Of a stretch of 64,000 nt of DNA, positions 56,208 through 64,000 are shown in pieces. The notes beneath the pieces are model-generated. The model was not told where the DNA came from. It worked only from the letters and a program-made list of their open reading frames with translations, and ran no database searches. Source of the DNA: an uncultured Clostridia bacterium (GTDB taxonomy: Bacteria; Bacillota; Clostridia; TANB77; CAG-508); contig CAKPAW010000002.1 in NCBI GenBank assembly GCA_934133165.1, positions 124,001-188,000 on the forward strand, written 5' to 3'. Position numbers and translations under genes: made by a program. Within the stretch, counting starts at the first letter, position 1; every line of letters begins with the position of its first letter.

Positions 56208-57434
56208 ATGGAAAGAGAAATATTACATGTAGATGTAAATAATGCATTTTTATCTTGGACAGCAGTAGAAAAATTAAAAAATGGGGAAACTTTAGATATA
56301 AGAACTATACCTTCTATCATAGGTGGAGACGAAACACAAAGGAAAGGCATAGTTTTAGCTAAAAGTAATATTGCAAAACAATTTGGAATTCAAACAGGTG
56401 AACCAATATTTTTTGCACGTAAAAAATGTCCTAATATACAAATTTTTCAATCAGATTTTAATGTGTATAGGAAATATTCAAATGCATTATATAATTTATT
56501 ATTGGAATACACAGATAAAATAGAACGTTATTCAATAGATGAATGCTTTTTAGATTTAACAGGTTATATTCCAAAGCCGAGAAAATTAATAGATATAGCA
56601 TATGAAATAAGTAAAAGAGCAAGAGAAGAATTAGGGTTTACTGTAAATATAGGTGTTGCACCCAATAAGCTTTTAGCAAAAATGGCATCAGATTTTGAAA
56701 AACCTAACAAAGTTCATACTTTATACCAAGAAGAAATAGAGACTAAAATGTGGAAACTTCCAGTTGCAGAACTTTTTATGGTAGGTAGAAGAAGCCTATC
56801 AAAACTTCAAAAAATGGGAATAAAAACTATCGGAGATTTAGCTAAAAGTGATGAAAAATTGCTAATAAAAAATTTTGGCAAATATGGCAAAATGATATGG
56901 GAATATAGTAATGGAATAGATAACGAAGAAGTAAATTATATAAAAGAAAAGCCTAAAAATATAGGAAATTCTATAACACTTCCATATGATTATAATGATA
57001 TAGAAAAAATAGAAGAAGTTTTACTTGCTTTAGTAGAACAAGTGAGCTATAGGTTAAGAAATCAAGAAATGTTTGCAAATGTTGTAAATGTACAAATAAA
57101 AACTAATGAATTTAAAGTTTTTTCACATCAAAGAAAATTAGATTTTGCAACAGATAGTACTAAAATTATTGGAAAAGAGGCTAAAAAGCTATTAACAGAA
57201 ATTTATAATAATACTCCAATAAGATTAATAGGAGTAAGTGTAAGTGGGCTGGTAGAGAAAGAAGAAAGACAGATTTCTTTGTTTGAAAATGTAGAAAATG
57301 AAAAACAAAAGAAAATAGATTCAGTATTAGATAACATTAAAGAAAAGTACGGGTATGAAGCTATTACAAGAGCAGGTAAAATGCAAGTTGATAAAAATAT
57401 AAAATTTAAAGAAGAAAATAGTGGAAAAAAGTAG
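56208..57434 (+). CDS. dinB: DNA polymerase IV (Y-family)
   Basis: 408 residues from ATG 56208 (AGGTG upstream; GTG 56199 would sit on that site). Catalytic residues: EILHVDVNNAFLSW with the first Asp, and ERYSIDECFLDLT with the Ser-x-Asp-Glu pair. HhH region KLQKMGIKTIGDLAKSD and a little-finger domain follow, ending in a QISLF-type clamp-binding motif (ERQISLFEN). Translesion polymerase, SOS-type promoter. Confidence 0.93.
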   Translation: MEREILHVDVNNAFLSWTAVEKLKNGETLDIRTIPSIIGGDETQRKGIVLAKSNIAKQFGIQTGEPIFFARKKCPNIQIFQSDFNVYRKYSNALYNLLLEYTDKIERYSIDECFLDLTGYIPKPRKLIDIAYEISKRAREELGFTVNIGVAPNKLLAKMASDFEKPNKVHTLYQEEIETKMWKLPVAELFMVGRRSLSKLQKMGIKTIGDLAKSDEKLLIKNFGKYGKMIWEYSNGIDNEEVNYIKEKPKNIGNSITLPYDYNDIEKIEEVLLALVEQVSYRLRNQEMFANVVNVQIKTNEFKVFSHQRKLDFATDSTKIIGKEAKKLLTEIYNNTPIRLIGVSVSGLVEKEERQISLFENVENEKQKKIDSVLDNIKEKYGYEAITRAGKMQVDKNIKFKEENSGKK

Positions 57435-57493
57435 AAAAAGAACATATTATATATTAATAGTATCTTATATGTACTATTATGGAGGTGAATAGT

Positions 57494-57721
57494 ATGTTTG
57501 AAGAAGATAATTGTTGCAAAAGAACAAAAAGATGCTGCGTAGATGTAATAGTATTTATATTAGGATTATTATTTACTTTTGTAATTGGGATTATAATAGG
57601 GGCAGAAACAGCAATATTTGAAACATTAGGATTAGGGGCATTTGTTGTTTTAGCTGTTCTAATTGGAATCTTAATAATAATAAGAATTATAATGCTAATA
57701 TGCTGTAAAAGAAGATGCTAA
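57494..57721 (+). CDS. Small Cys-rich two-helix membrane protein
   Basis: 75 residues from ATG 57494 (GGAGGTG upstream). Two transmembrane helices separated by a Gly-rich turn. Paired Cys at both ends (CCKRTKRCC and ICCKRRC) on the cytoplasmic side. Small proteins with this CC/two-helix layout are frequent in Clostridia and of unknown function. Confidence 0.6.
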   Translation: MFEEDNCCKRTKRCCVDVIVFILGLLFTFVIGIIIGAETAIFETLGLGAFVVLAVLIGILIIIRIIMLICCKRRC

Positions 57722-57873
57722 TAGTATGAATTTTAGTTAAAATTTATACAAACTTGGAAGAAGAGATTCTCCCAAGCTACATAGGAGAGAAAAATATAAT
57801 AAGTTTATAAAAAACTATTGTAAAATAAAAAATGCTAATATATAATACAAAAAAAATAAAGGGAGAAATAGAT

Positions 57874-58722
57874 ATGGCAACAATTATAAATGGAAAAGAA
57901 CTTTCAAAAAAGATAAGAGGACAAGTAAAAGTAGAAGTAGAAGAATTAAAAAAGAAAAATATATTTCCAAAACTTGCAGTCATAATGGTTGGACAAGATC
58001 CAGCATCAAAAGTTTATGTTAGAAATAAAAGTAAAGCATGTAATGAAGTAGGAATTGAATATGAGGAATTTTTATTAGACGAAACATGTTCAATGGAAGA
58101 ATTACTAAAAGTAATAGAAGACTTAAATGAGAGAGAAGATATACATGGAATACTTCTTCAAAGTCCAATTCCAAAGCCATTAGATATATATACGGCATTT
58201 GAAACAATAGATTTTAGAAAAGATGTAGATGGTTTTCATCCAATAAATATAGGAAGACTAACGTTAAAAAGACAAACTTTTATATCTTGTACACCACATG
58301 GTGTTATGAAAATGTTAGAAGAATATAATATAAATTTAAGTGGTGCGAATGTTGTTATATTAGGAAGAAGCAATATAGTAGGAAAACCTTTAGCACAATG
58401 TTTATTAAATGCAGATGCTACAGTTACTATTTGCCATTCTAAAACAAAAAATATAGAAGAAATAACAAAGAATGCAGATATATTGATTTCTGCTATAGGT
58501 AAACCAAAATTTGTAACAGCTGATATGGTAAAAGAAGGGGCAGTTGTTATAGATGTTGGAATTAACAGACTAGAAACAGGTTTAGTTGGTGATGTGGATT
58601 TTGAAAATGTAAGTAAAAAAGCATCATACATAACACCAGTTCCAGGTGGAGTTGGACCTATGACGATTGCAATGCTACTTCACAATGTTGTAATTGCAGC
58701 TAAATACTTGGAAGAAAAATAA
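57874..58722 (+). CDS. folD: Bifunctional methylene-THF dehydrogenase/cyclohydrolase FolD
   Basis: 282 residues from ATG 57874 (GGGAGA). Conserved motifs: VGQDPASKVYVRNKSKACNEVGI with catalytic Lys, GILLQSPIPKPLD, KDVDGFHP, VILGRSNIVGKPLAQ (NADP site) and ITPVPGGVGPMTIAML. It converts methylene-THF to formyl-THF for purine and formyl-Met synthesis. A terminator follows. Confidence 0.95.
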   Translation: MATIINGKELSKKIRGQVKVEVEELKKKNIFPKLAVIMVGQDPASKVYVRNKSKACNEVGIEYEEFLLDETCSMEELLKVIEDLNEREDIHGILLQSPIPKPLDIYTAFETIDFRKDVDGFHPINIGRLTLKRQTFISCTPHGVMKMLEEYNINLSGANVVILGRSNIVGKPLAQCLLNADATVTICHSKTKNIEEITKNADILISAIGKPKFVTADMVKEGAVVIDVGINRLETGLVGDVDFENVSKKASYITPVPGGVGPMTIAMLLHNVVIAAKYLEEK

Positions 58723-58739
58723 ATTATAAAATTATAAAG

Positions 58740-58770
58740 GGCTTAGTTTTTTTGCTAAGTTCTTTTGTTT
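58740..58770 (+). terminator. Terminator after folD
   Basis: GGGCTTAG pairs with CTAAGTTC (two G-U pairs) around a T-rich loop, followed by TTTTGTTTTTT. Confidence 0.65.
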
Positions 58771-58875
58771 TTTATATTATAGTAAATTAATTACAATAAA
58801 AATTTTTATATTTTTATTAAAATACAATAGATACTATACAAATTTAATATATATACTATAAAGTGAGGAGAAAAA

Positions 58876-59740
58876 ATGGAAAAAATAAAATATTGGATAT
58901 GGTTTTCTAGAATAAAAAATTTAGGAAGTATAAAGAAGCAAGAACTATTAAAGAGATATAAAATAGAAAAAATTTGGAATTTAAAACAGAAAGAACTGAT
59001 GAGTATAGATGGAATTGGTGAAAAAACAGCAAAAGAGATATTAAACCCAAAATATAAAATGGGATTAGAGAATATAATAAACCAAATGAAGAAAGAAAAA
59101 ATTAGATTAATAAACATAGATGATGCAAATTATCCAGAAAAATTAAAGCAAATATATGATAAACCAATTAGCTTGTATGTAAAAGGAAATGTAGAAATAT
59201 TAAGTAGCTTTTCTTTGGCTGTAATAGGATGTAGGCAGAATTCAAAATATGGAGAAGAAGTAACTAAAGCTGTTACAAAAGGAATAGTAAAAAATAATAT
59301 AGTAACTATAAGTGGATTGGCAAGAGGAATTGATAGCATTTGTCATAGAGAAACTTTAAAAGATAGAGGAAAGACAATTGCAGTTATAGGAAGTTCATTA
59401 GATATAATATATCCTTCTGAAAATAAAAATTTAGTAGACGAAATAATAAACAATGGAGGATGTATAGTAAGTGAATATCCACTTGGAACAAGACCAGAAA
59501 AGATGAATTTCCCAGCAAGAAATAGAATTATAAGTGGATTATCAAATGGTGTTATAGTAATAGAAGCTAAAAAGAAAAGTGGAACAATGACAACAGTGGA
59601 CTTTGCATTAGAACAAGGTAAAAATGTATTTACAATTCCACGGAAATATAACAAGTAAAAACTCAGAAGGAACAAATGAATTAATAAAGCAAGGAGCAAA
59701 ATGTGTAACATGTATGCAAGATATATTAGAAGAATTTTAA
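58876..59740 (+). CDS. dprA: DNA processing protein DprA (+1 frameshift at CGG 59641-59643)
   Basis: 287 residues if the C at 59641 is skipped. N-terminal helix-hairpin region (LMSIDGIGEKTAKEIL), then the Rossmann core: LAVIGCRQNSKYGEE, VTISGLARGIDSICHRE, AVIGSSLDIIYPSEN, ISEYPLGTRPEKMNFPARNRIISGLS and KSGTMTTVDFALEQGKNVFTIPGNI. CGG replaces the Gly of the final P-G-N-I motif; without the shift the frame ends four codons later. DprA loads RecA on incoming single-stranded DNA. The C-terminal DML1-like domain is absent. Confidence 0.92.
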
Positions 59741-59767
59741 AAATAAAAGGAAATTTATGTAAAATAC

Positions 59768-59796
59768 TTGAAATAGAGAATATAATATATTATAAT
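59768..59796 (+). promoter_or_regulatory. Promoter of the type III antitoxin RNA
   Basis: TTGAAA (59768-59773) and TATAAT (59791-59796) with a 17-base spacer, about 45 bases before the first repeat. Confidence 0.6.
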
Positions 59797-59839
59797 AGAT
59801 ATACTAAAACAGATGTTGATATTAAACATCAAAAAATGA

Positions 59840-59941
59840 GAGAGGTCCTGCTTTAGTGGACAATTTAAAATAGGAGAGGTCTTGCCTTAGTAGACAATCA
59901 AAAATGAGAGAGGTCCTGCTTTAGTGGACAATTTAAAATAT
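59840..59941 (+). ncRNA. ToxI-like antitoxin RNA: three 34-base tandem repeats
   Basis: Units begin at 59840, 59874 and 59908, each opening GAGAGGTC. Units 1 and 3 are almost the same. Unit 2 changes GTCC/GGAC to GTCT/AGAC, a compensating pair that keeps a short stem. Type III antitoxins are made of such 34-36 base repeats, cut into pseudoknots that bind the toxin. It is followed directly by a terminator and then the ToxN-like gene, the standard arrangement. Confidence 0.85.
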
Positions 59942-59979
59942 AGGGGCTATTATACATTAAGTATAATAGCTCCTCTTTT
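59942..59979 (+). terminator. Antitoxin-toxin attenuating terminator
   Basis: A 14 bp stem with one G-U pair (59942-59955 with 59961-59974), then CTTTT. In type III systems this leaky terminator sets the excess of antitoxin RNA over toxin mRNA. Confidence 0.8.
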
Positions 59980-59997
59980 ATATTTTTAGGAGGAAAG

Positions 59998-60510
59998 ATG
60001 ATTAAAATAAAAGATAATAAATTAAAAATGTATGATATATCAAATGAATATAAAAGATATTTATCCAAATTTGATGCAAAAGTCAGTTTAAAAGATAATA
60101 GAAAGTTTTATGGAATATTGATAAATAAAAAGGGAATAGATTACTACATTCCACTTACCAGTAAGGTACATAAAAAGACAAATTCAAAATTAACAATTAA
60201 TATAAAAAATGAAAATAAAACAATAGCAAAGCTTTTATTAAATAACATGATACCAGTTAATATAAAAGATGCACATGTGGCTAATATTAATAATTTGAAA
60301 TATAAAACATATTATATGTCTGAAGTAAGATATTTGCGTTCTAAAAATATTCAAAAGGAAATAATCAAAAAAGTAAACAATATATTTGAAGTATTAGAAA
60401 ATATGAAACATAGTGACTATTTATTTTTTAAAGAATTATGTTGCAATTTTAAATTATTAGAGCAAAAATGTAGAGAATATAATGCAAAAAATGTTGCACT
60501 AAAAAAATAG
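59998..60510 (+). CDS. Type III toxin, ToxN/AbiQ-like endoribonuclease
   Basis: 170 residues, TTAGGAGG before ATG. Pattern of the family: KMYDISNEYKRYLSKFDAKVS..., FYGILINKKGIDYYIPLTSKV, NNMIPVNIKDAHVANIN and the C-terminal FKLLEQKCREY. The toxin cuts mRNA and its own precursor antitoxin; many members abort phage infection. Chromosomal position outside the element, between dprA and a transporter. Confidence 0.82.
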   Translation: MIKIKDNKLKMYDISNEYKRYLSKFDAKVSLKDNRKFYGILINKKGIDYYIPLTSKVHKKTNSKLTINIKNENKTIAKLLLNNMIPVNIKDAHVANINNLKYKTYYMSEVRYLRSKNIQKEIIKKVNNIFEVLENMKHSDYLFFKELCCNFKLLEQKCREYNAKNVALKK

Positions 60511-60552
60511 GTTTGATATAATACAAAAAACAAATGAAAATAGGAGAAAATG

Positions 60553-61845
60553 ATGGAAACACTACAAGAAATAAAAGAACTGACAAAAGAAGAAATTAAA
60601 TTACAAGAAAAAAAGAAAAATAATATAAAACTATACAAAATATATCGCATTTTTTCATGGGATTTATTATTTTATTATGCAATAATATATTTATTCTTAA
60701 CAATAGAAAAAGGAATTTCACCAGCACAAGTATTACAATTTGATGCATTTTATATATTATTTAAATTTCTAACACAAATACCATCTACATTAATTATACA
60801 GAAAGTAGGAAAACGAAAAAGCTTAATATTAGCAAATTTCATTTTAGCAATACATATCTTAATAATAATGTTTTCAACAAGTTTTAATATGTTGTTAGTA
60901 TCACAAGTGTTATGTGCATTTTCATTTGTAATAAAGGCAACATGTGAAAGTGATATGCTATATGACTCATTAGAACATGGAGAAAAAAGAGGGATACAAT
61001 TTGCAAAAATAGATGGAAAAGCATTTTCTAGATACTATTATGTAGATGCTGTTTCTGCTATGTTGTCCAGTTTTTTATTTGTAGTAAACCCATATATACC
61101 AATGGTAATATGTTTTATAATATTATTAATAGCATTTATAGCATCTACAAAATTTGAAGAACTTTATAATGAAAAGGGAAAAATGCGAGTAAAAGAAGAA
61201 ATTACAAATATAAGAATTTCTTTCAAAAATATATTAAAATCTAAAAGACTAAAATGCTTATTAATATTTAATGCAGTTTTTGTAGCTTTATTAAAAATTT
61301 TACAAAATCTAAGAAATACAGTTTTGATAGATATAGGCGTTCCAGAACAGTATTTTGGAGTTATATTTGCAGTACTTGGAATTGTAACAGGAATTGCTGC
61401 TAGAAATCAAGGCAGAATTCATAAAAAATATAGAAATAAAACTTTAGCATTTTTATCACTACCAATGGCAGTCTCTTGCCTAATGTTAGGAGTTATATTA
61501 CTATGTAACTTTAATATAAAAGCGTTAATAATATTAACATTAATATTATTTACTATACAATATGTAATGAAAGGCCCTTATTATGTACTAATAAAGCAAT
61601 ATTTTAATAATTTTACAAATAGCGAAAAAAGAGTAAGAATTTCAACAGCAAATAATATAATTGAAAATGCAATTGCATCATTACTTGTTTTTGCTGCTTC
61701 ATATATATTAGATATTGTACCAACTGCATATACACTTATTATAATAGGGTGCATATTTATAGCTGGATTTGTATTATTACTAGATTATATGAGAACTAGA
61801 GTTGGGTTAAAGCCAGAAGAATATAGTAAAAAAGAAATCTTATAG
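60553..61845 (+). CDS. MFS-type transporter
   Basis: About 430 residues. ATG 60553 is favoured over 60550 because of spacing from TAGGAGA. After a charged 30-residue N-terminus there are about 12 hydrophobic helices, with the loop 2-3 motif QKVGKRKSLILAN. The central loop (KFEELYNEKGKMRVKEEI) is cytoplasmic. The substrate is unknown. Confidence 0.8.
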   Translation: METLQEIKELTKEEIKLQEKKKNNIKLYKIYRIFSWDLLFYYAIIYLFLTIEKGISPAQVLQFDAFYILFKFLTQIPSTLIIQKVGKRKSLILANFILAIHILIIMFSTSFNMLLVSQVLCAFSFVIKATCESDMLYDSLEHGEKRGIQFAKIDGKAFSRYYYVDAVSAMLSSFLFVVNPYIPMVICFIILLIAFIASTKFEELYNEKGKMRVKEEITNIRISFKNILKSKRLKCLLIFNAVFVALLKILQNLRNTVLIDIGVPEQYFGVIFAVLGIVTGIAARNQGRIHKKYRNKTLAFLSLPMAVSCLMLGVILLCNFNIKALIILTLILFTIQYVMKGPYYVLIKQYFNNFTNSEKRVRISTANNIIENAIASLLVFAASYILDIVPTAYTLIIIGCIFIAGFVLLLDYMRTRVGLKPEEYSKKEIL

Positions 61846-61928
61846 AAATTATATAATGATTAAAATAATAATTTATATTTAGTAAATAATAAATTTAAGA
61901 AATATTTTTATAAAAAACCAAAAAATAT

Positions 61929-61957
61929 TTGACAAATAAATAAAGTTAATAGATAAT
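61929..61957 (+). promoter_or_regulatory. Promoter of the glucan phosphorylase gene
   Basis: TTGACA (61929-61934) and GATAAT (61952-61957), 17-base spacer, about 58 bases before the start codon. Confidence 0.65.
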
Positions 61958-62014
61958 AAAAAATGAATTACTAAAAGATAAAATTTCATAATTTACAAAG
62001 GAGGAAAATATAAA

Positions 62015-64000
62015 ATGTACGTGTTTAACAAAATAACTGTTAATCCACAATTACCTAAAAGAATTGAAAAATTAGAAAAAATCGCTAATAATTTATGGTG
62101 GTCTTGGAATACAGAATTTCTAAGCTTATTTAAACAAATAGATAGAGATTTATGGGAGATAGTAGAAAAAAATCCTGTTAGATTCCTAAGACAAGTTTCT
62201 CAAGAAAGATTAGAAGAAGCTTCAAAAAGTATAGAATTTTTAAAGAAATATGATAAAGTTGTAGAAAACTTTGAAGCTTATCAAAATAGCAAATCTACAT
62301 GGTTTTCTAAAAATTATCCAGAAAATAAGAATGATATAATTGCATATTTTTCAGCTGAATATGGACTAGATCAAATCTTGTCTATCTATTCAGGAGGTCT
62401 AGGAATTTTATCTGGTGATCATTTAAAATCTGCAAGTGATTTAGGAATTCCAATAGTTGCAGTAGGGTTATTATATAAAAATGGATATTTCCATCAAAAA
62501 ATAAATGGATATGGAGACCAAGAAACAGAATATAGAAGAATAGATATAAATACACTTCCAATAAAACCAGTAAAAGGTGAAGACGGAAAAGACTTAATTA
62601 TATATGTAAAATTTCCAAAAAGAAGACTATATTTAAAAGTATGGAGTGTTAATGTAGGTAGAGTAACTTTATATTTAATGGATTCAGATATAGAAGAAAA
62701 TCACGAAGAGTATAGAAATATTACAACTACTTTATATGGCGGAGACCAAGAAATGAGAATATCACAAGAAATAGTTCTTGGTATGGCAGGTGTAAGATTA
62801 CTAAAAACTTTAGGGCTACAACCAACTATATATCATATGAATGAAGGACATTCATCTTTCTTAATTTTGGAATTAATAAAAAATATGATGAAAGAAAAAG
62901 AAATATCATTTGAAATGGCAAAAGATATAGTATCTTCAAAAACAGTATTTACAACACATACACCAGTTCCAGCAGGAAATGATATTTTCCCATTAAGTTT
63001 AATAGAAAAATATTTTAAAGATTATTGGGATAGATTTGGAATTTCAAAAGAAGAATTCTTTAAGATGGGAATGGAGCCAAATCCAAAGCCAAACGCAGGA
63101 TTTAATATGGGAATTCTAGCCCTAAAAGTAGCAGGTAAGAAAAATGGAGTAAGTAAACTTCATGGCGCAGTATCAAGAGAATTATTTAATGATGTTTGGC
63201 CAGAAATTGCAGCAGATGAATCTCCAATTACATATGTAACAAACGGAATTCATACATGTTCATGGCTTTCACCAAATTTAAAAGAATTATATAATGAATA
63301 CTTAATGCCATATTGGCAAGATCATATTTATGAAGATGAAACATGGAAAAAAATAAATGACATTCCAAACGAAGAATTATGGAATGCACATATGGTAAGA
63401 AAACAAAAATTAATGGAAAAAGCAAAACAAAATATCACTGAAAGATTAAAGAGAAGCGGATATCGTTATGAAGAAATAAATGAAATTACTTCAAAACTAA
63501 ATCCAAATGTATTAACAATAGGTTTTGCAAGAAGATTTGCAACATATAAAAGAGCAACTTTATTATTTAGAGACTTAGAAAGAATAACACAAATAGTAAA
63601 TAATCAAAATAGACCAGTTCAAATATTAATAGCTGGTAAAGCACATCCAGCTGACAAAGAAGGACAAGACTTAATAAAATATATACATGAAATATCAATG
63701 AAGCCACAATTTAAAGGAAAAGTATTCTTATTAGAAAACTATAATATGGAATTATCACGTTATTTAATAAGTGGTGTAGATGTATGGCTTAATACTCCAA
63801 GACGTCCAATGGAAGCATCTGGTACAAGTGGACAAAAAGCATCTGTAAATGGAGCAGTAAACTTTAGTATCTTAGATGGATGGTGGGCAGAAGGATATAA
63901 TCAAAAAAATGGTTGGGCAATAGGAACAAATGCAGAATATGAAAACTATGATATTCAAGATAATTGTGATAGTGAAAGCATTTACCAAACATTAGAAAAT
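62015..64000 (+). CDS. glgP: Alpha-glucan phosphorylase (GT35), partial at window end
   Basis: The first 662 codons, open to the edge. AAAGGAGG before ATG 62015. Features of the short bacterial/archaeal-type phosphorylases: NLWWSWNTE near the N-terminus, AYFSAEYGLDQILSIYSGGLGILSGDHLKSASDLG, HMNEGHSSFL, TTHTPVPAGND, VTNGIHTCSWLSP, FARRFATYKRATLL and RRPMEASGTSGQKASVNGAVNFSILDGWW. It releases glucose-1-phosphate from glycogen or maltodextrin with pyridoxal phosphate. The C-terminus lies outside the window. Confidence 0.93.
   Translation, partial: MYVFNKITVNPQLPKRIEKLEKIANNLWWSWNTEFLSLFKQIDRDLWEIVEKNPVRFLRQVSQERLEEASKSIEFLKKYDKVVENFEAYQNSKSTWFSKNYPENKNDIIAYFSAEYGLDQILSIYSGGLGILSGDHLKSASDLGIPIVAVGLLYKNGYFHQKINGYGDQETEYRRIDINTLPIKPVKGEDGKDLIIYVKFPKRRLYLKVWSVNVGRVTLYLMDSDIEENHEEYRNITTTLYGGDQEMRISQEIVLGMAGVRLLKTLGLQPTIYHMNEGHSSFLILELIKNMMKEKEISFEMAKDIVSSKTVFTTHTPVPAGNDIFPLSLIEKYFKDYWDRFGISKEEFFKMGMEPNPKPNAGFNMGILALKVAGKKNGVSKLHGAVSRELFNDVWPEIAADESPITYVTNGIHTCSWLSPNLKELYNEYLMPYWQDHIYEDETWKKINDIPNEELWNAHMVRKQKLMEKAKQNITERLKRSGYRYEEINEITSKLNPNVLTIGFARRFATYKRATLLFRDLERITQIVNNQNRPVQILIAGKAHPADKEGQDLIKYIHEISMKPQFKGKVFLLENYNMELSRYLISGVDVWLNTPRRPMEASGTSGQKASVNGAVNFSILDGWWAEGYNQKNGWAIGTNAEYENYDIQDNCDSESIYQTLEN

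Noticed and set aside
59840..59941. A small CRISPR array
   Set aside because: Repeats are directly adjacent with no unique spacers and no cas genes; they precede a terminator and a ToxN-like gene.
1..64000. tRNA or rRNA genes, including an unusual tRNA-Gly that could read CGGN
   Set aside because: I saw no cloverleaf-like GC-rich segment or rRNA sequence in the window; the decoding tRNA, if any, must be elsewhere.

Overview
The window comes from an AT-rich (roughly 30% GC), Gram-positive-type genome. The best fit is an uncultured gut member of the Clostridia. The reasons are the gene families present (DUF421 with DUF4363, Spo0A-like regulator, sortases, HU, Lon-like protease), the strong GGAGG ribosome sites, frequent TTG starts, and multi-copy proteins with a prepilin-like GITLVALV-type N-terminus. 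The taxonomic placement is inference.

Layout. Positions 1-2939 and 47980-64000 are chromosome. The left flank has a holin-like membrane protein, DUF421 and DUF4363 genes, an HD-domain protein and the first ten codons of a prepilin-like gene. The right flank has the rest of that gene, a tandem paralog, recG, a Lon-type protease, rimI, tsaB, tsaE, dinB with an SOS-like operator, folD, dprA, a type III toxin-antitoxin locus (ToxIN-like), an MFS transporter and the start of an alpha-glucan phosphorylase.

Positions 2940-47979 are a 45 kb integrative and conjugative element with the gene order of the Tn1549/CTn group. It carries partition genes, a thioester adhesin, an SNF2/N6-methylase giant protein, toprim, oriT, MobC and relaxase, coupling protein, Maff2, MT-A70, VirB6, PrgI and VirB4 homologues, sortase B and a CHAP hydrolase. 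Next come HU, a diversity-generating retroelement (DGR), a regulatory cargo block (receivers, radical SAM, XRE, LysR, Spo0A-like), a sigma-like factor, a structured non-coding stretch, a MazF-like protein and a large serine recombinase. The ends share GCATT. Joining the flanks restores a complete 247-residue prepilin-like gene. In the circular form the recombinase reading frame continues 39 codons across the joint.

Two systems stand out. (1) Twelve reading-frame breaks in nine genes on both strands, in the element and in the chromosome, all have the same form: an in-frame CGG codon where dropping the C restores the frame and places GGA or GGT (Gly) at a conserved glycine. I found no ordinary in-frame CGG arginine codon in the other genes. 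This suggests CGG is unassigned and is passed by +1 frameshifting or four-base decoding as Gly, although a systematic sequencing error must be excluded. (2) The DGR has one variable repeat and two template repeats, in two copies of a roughly 290 bp cassette that bracket an OB-fold-like gene and the reverse transcriptase. All 13 differences between the variable repeat and the downstream template are at template adenines. The target is a prepilin-like surface protein with a C-type-lectin/FGE-type variable domain.

How they connect: nine of the twelve CGG sites are in element genes, including genes essential for transfer, so the element should work only in hosts that share this decoding. The element sits in a member of the same prepilin-like family that it carries as a hypervariable DGR target.
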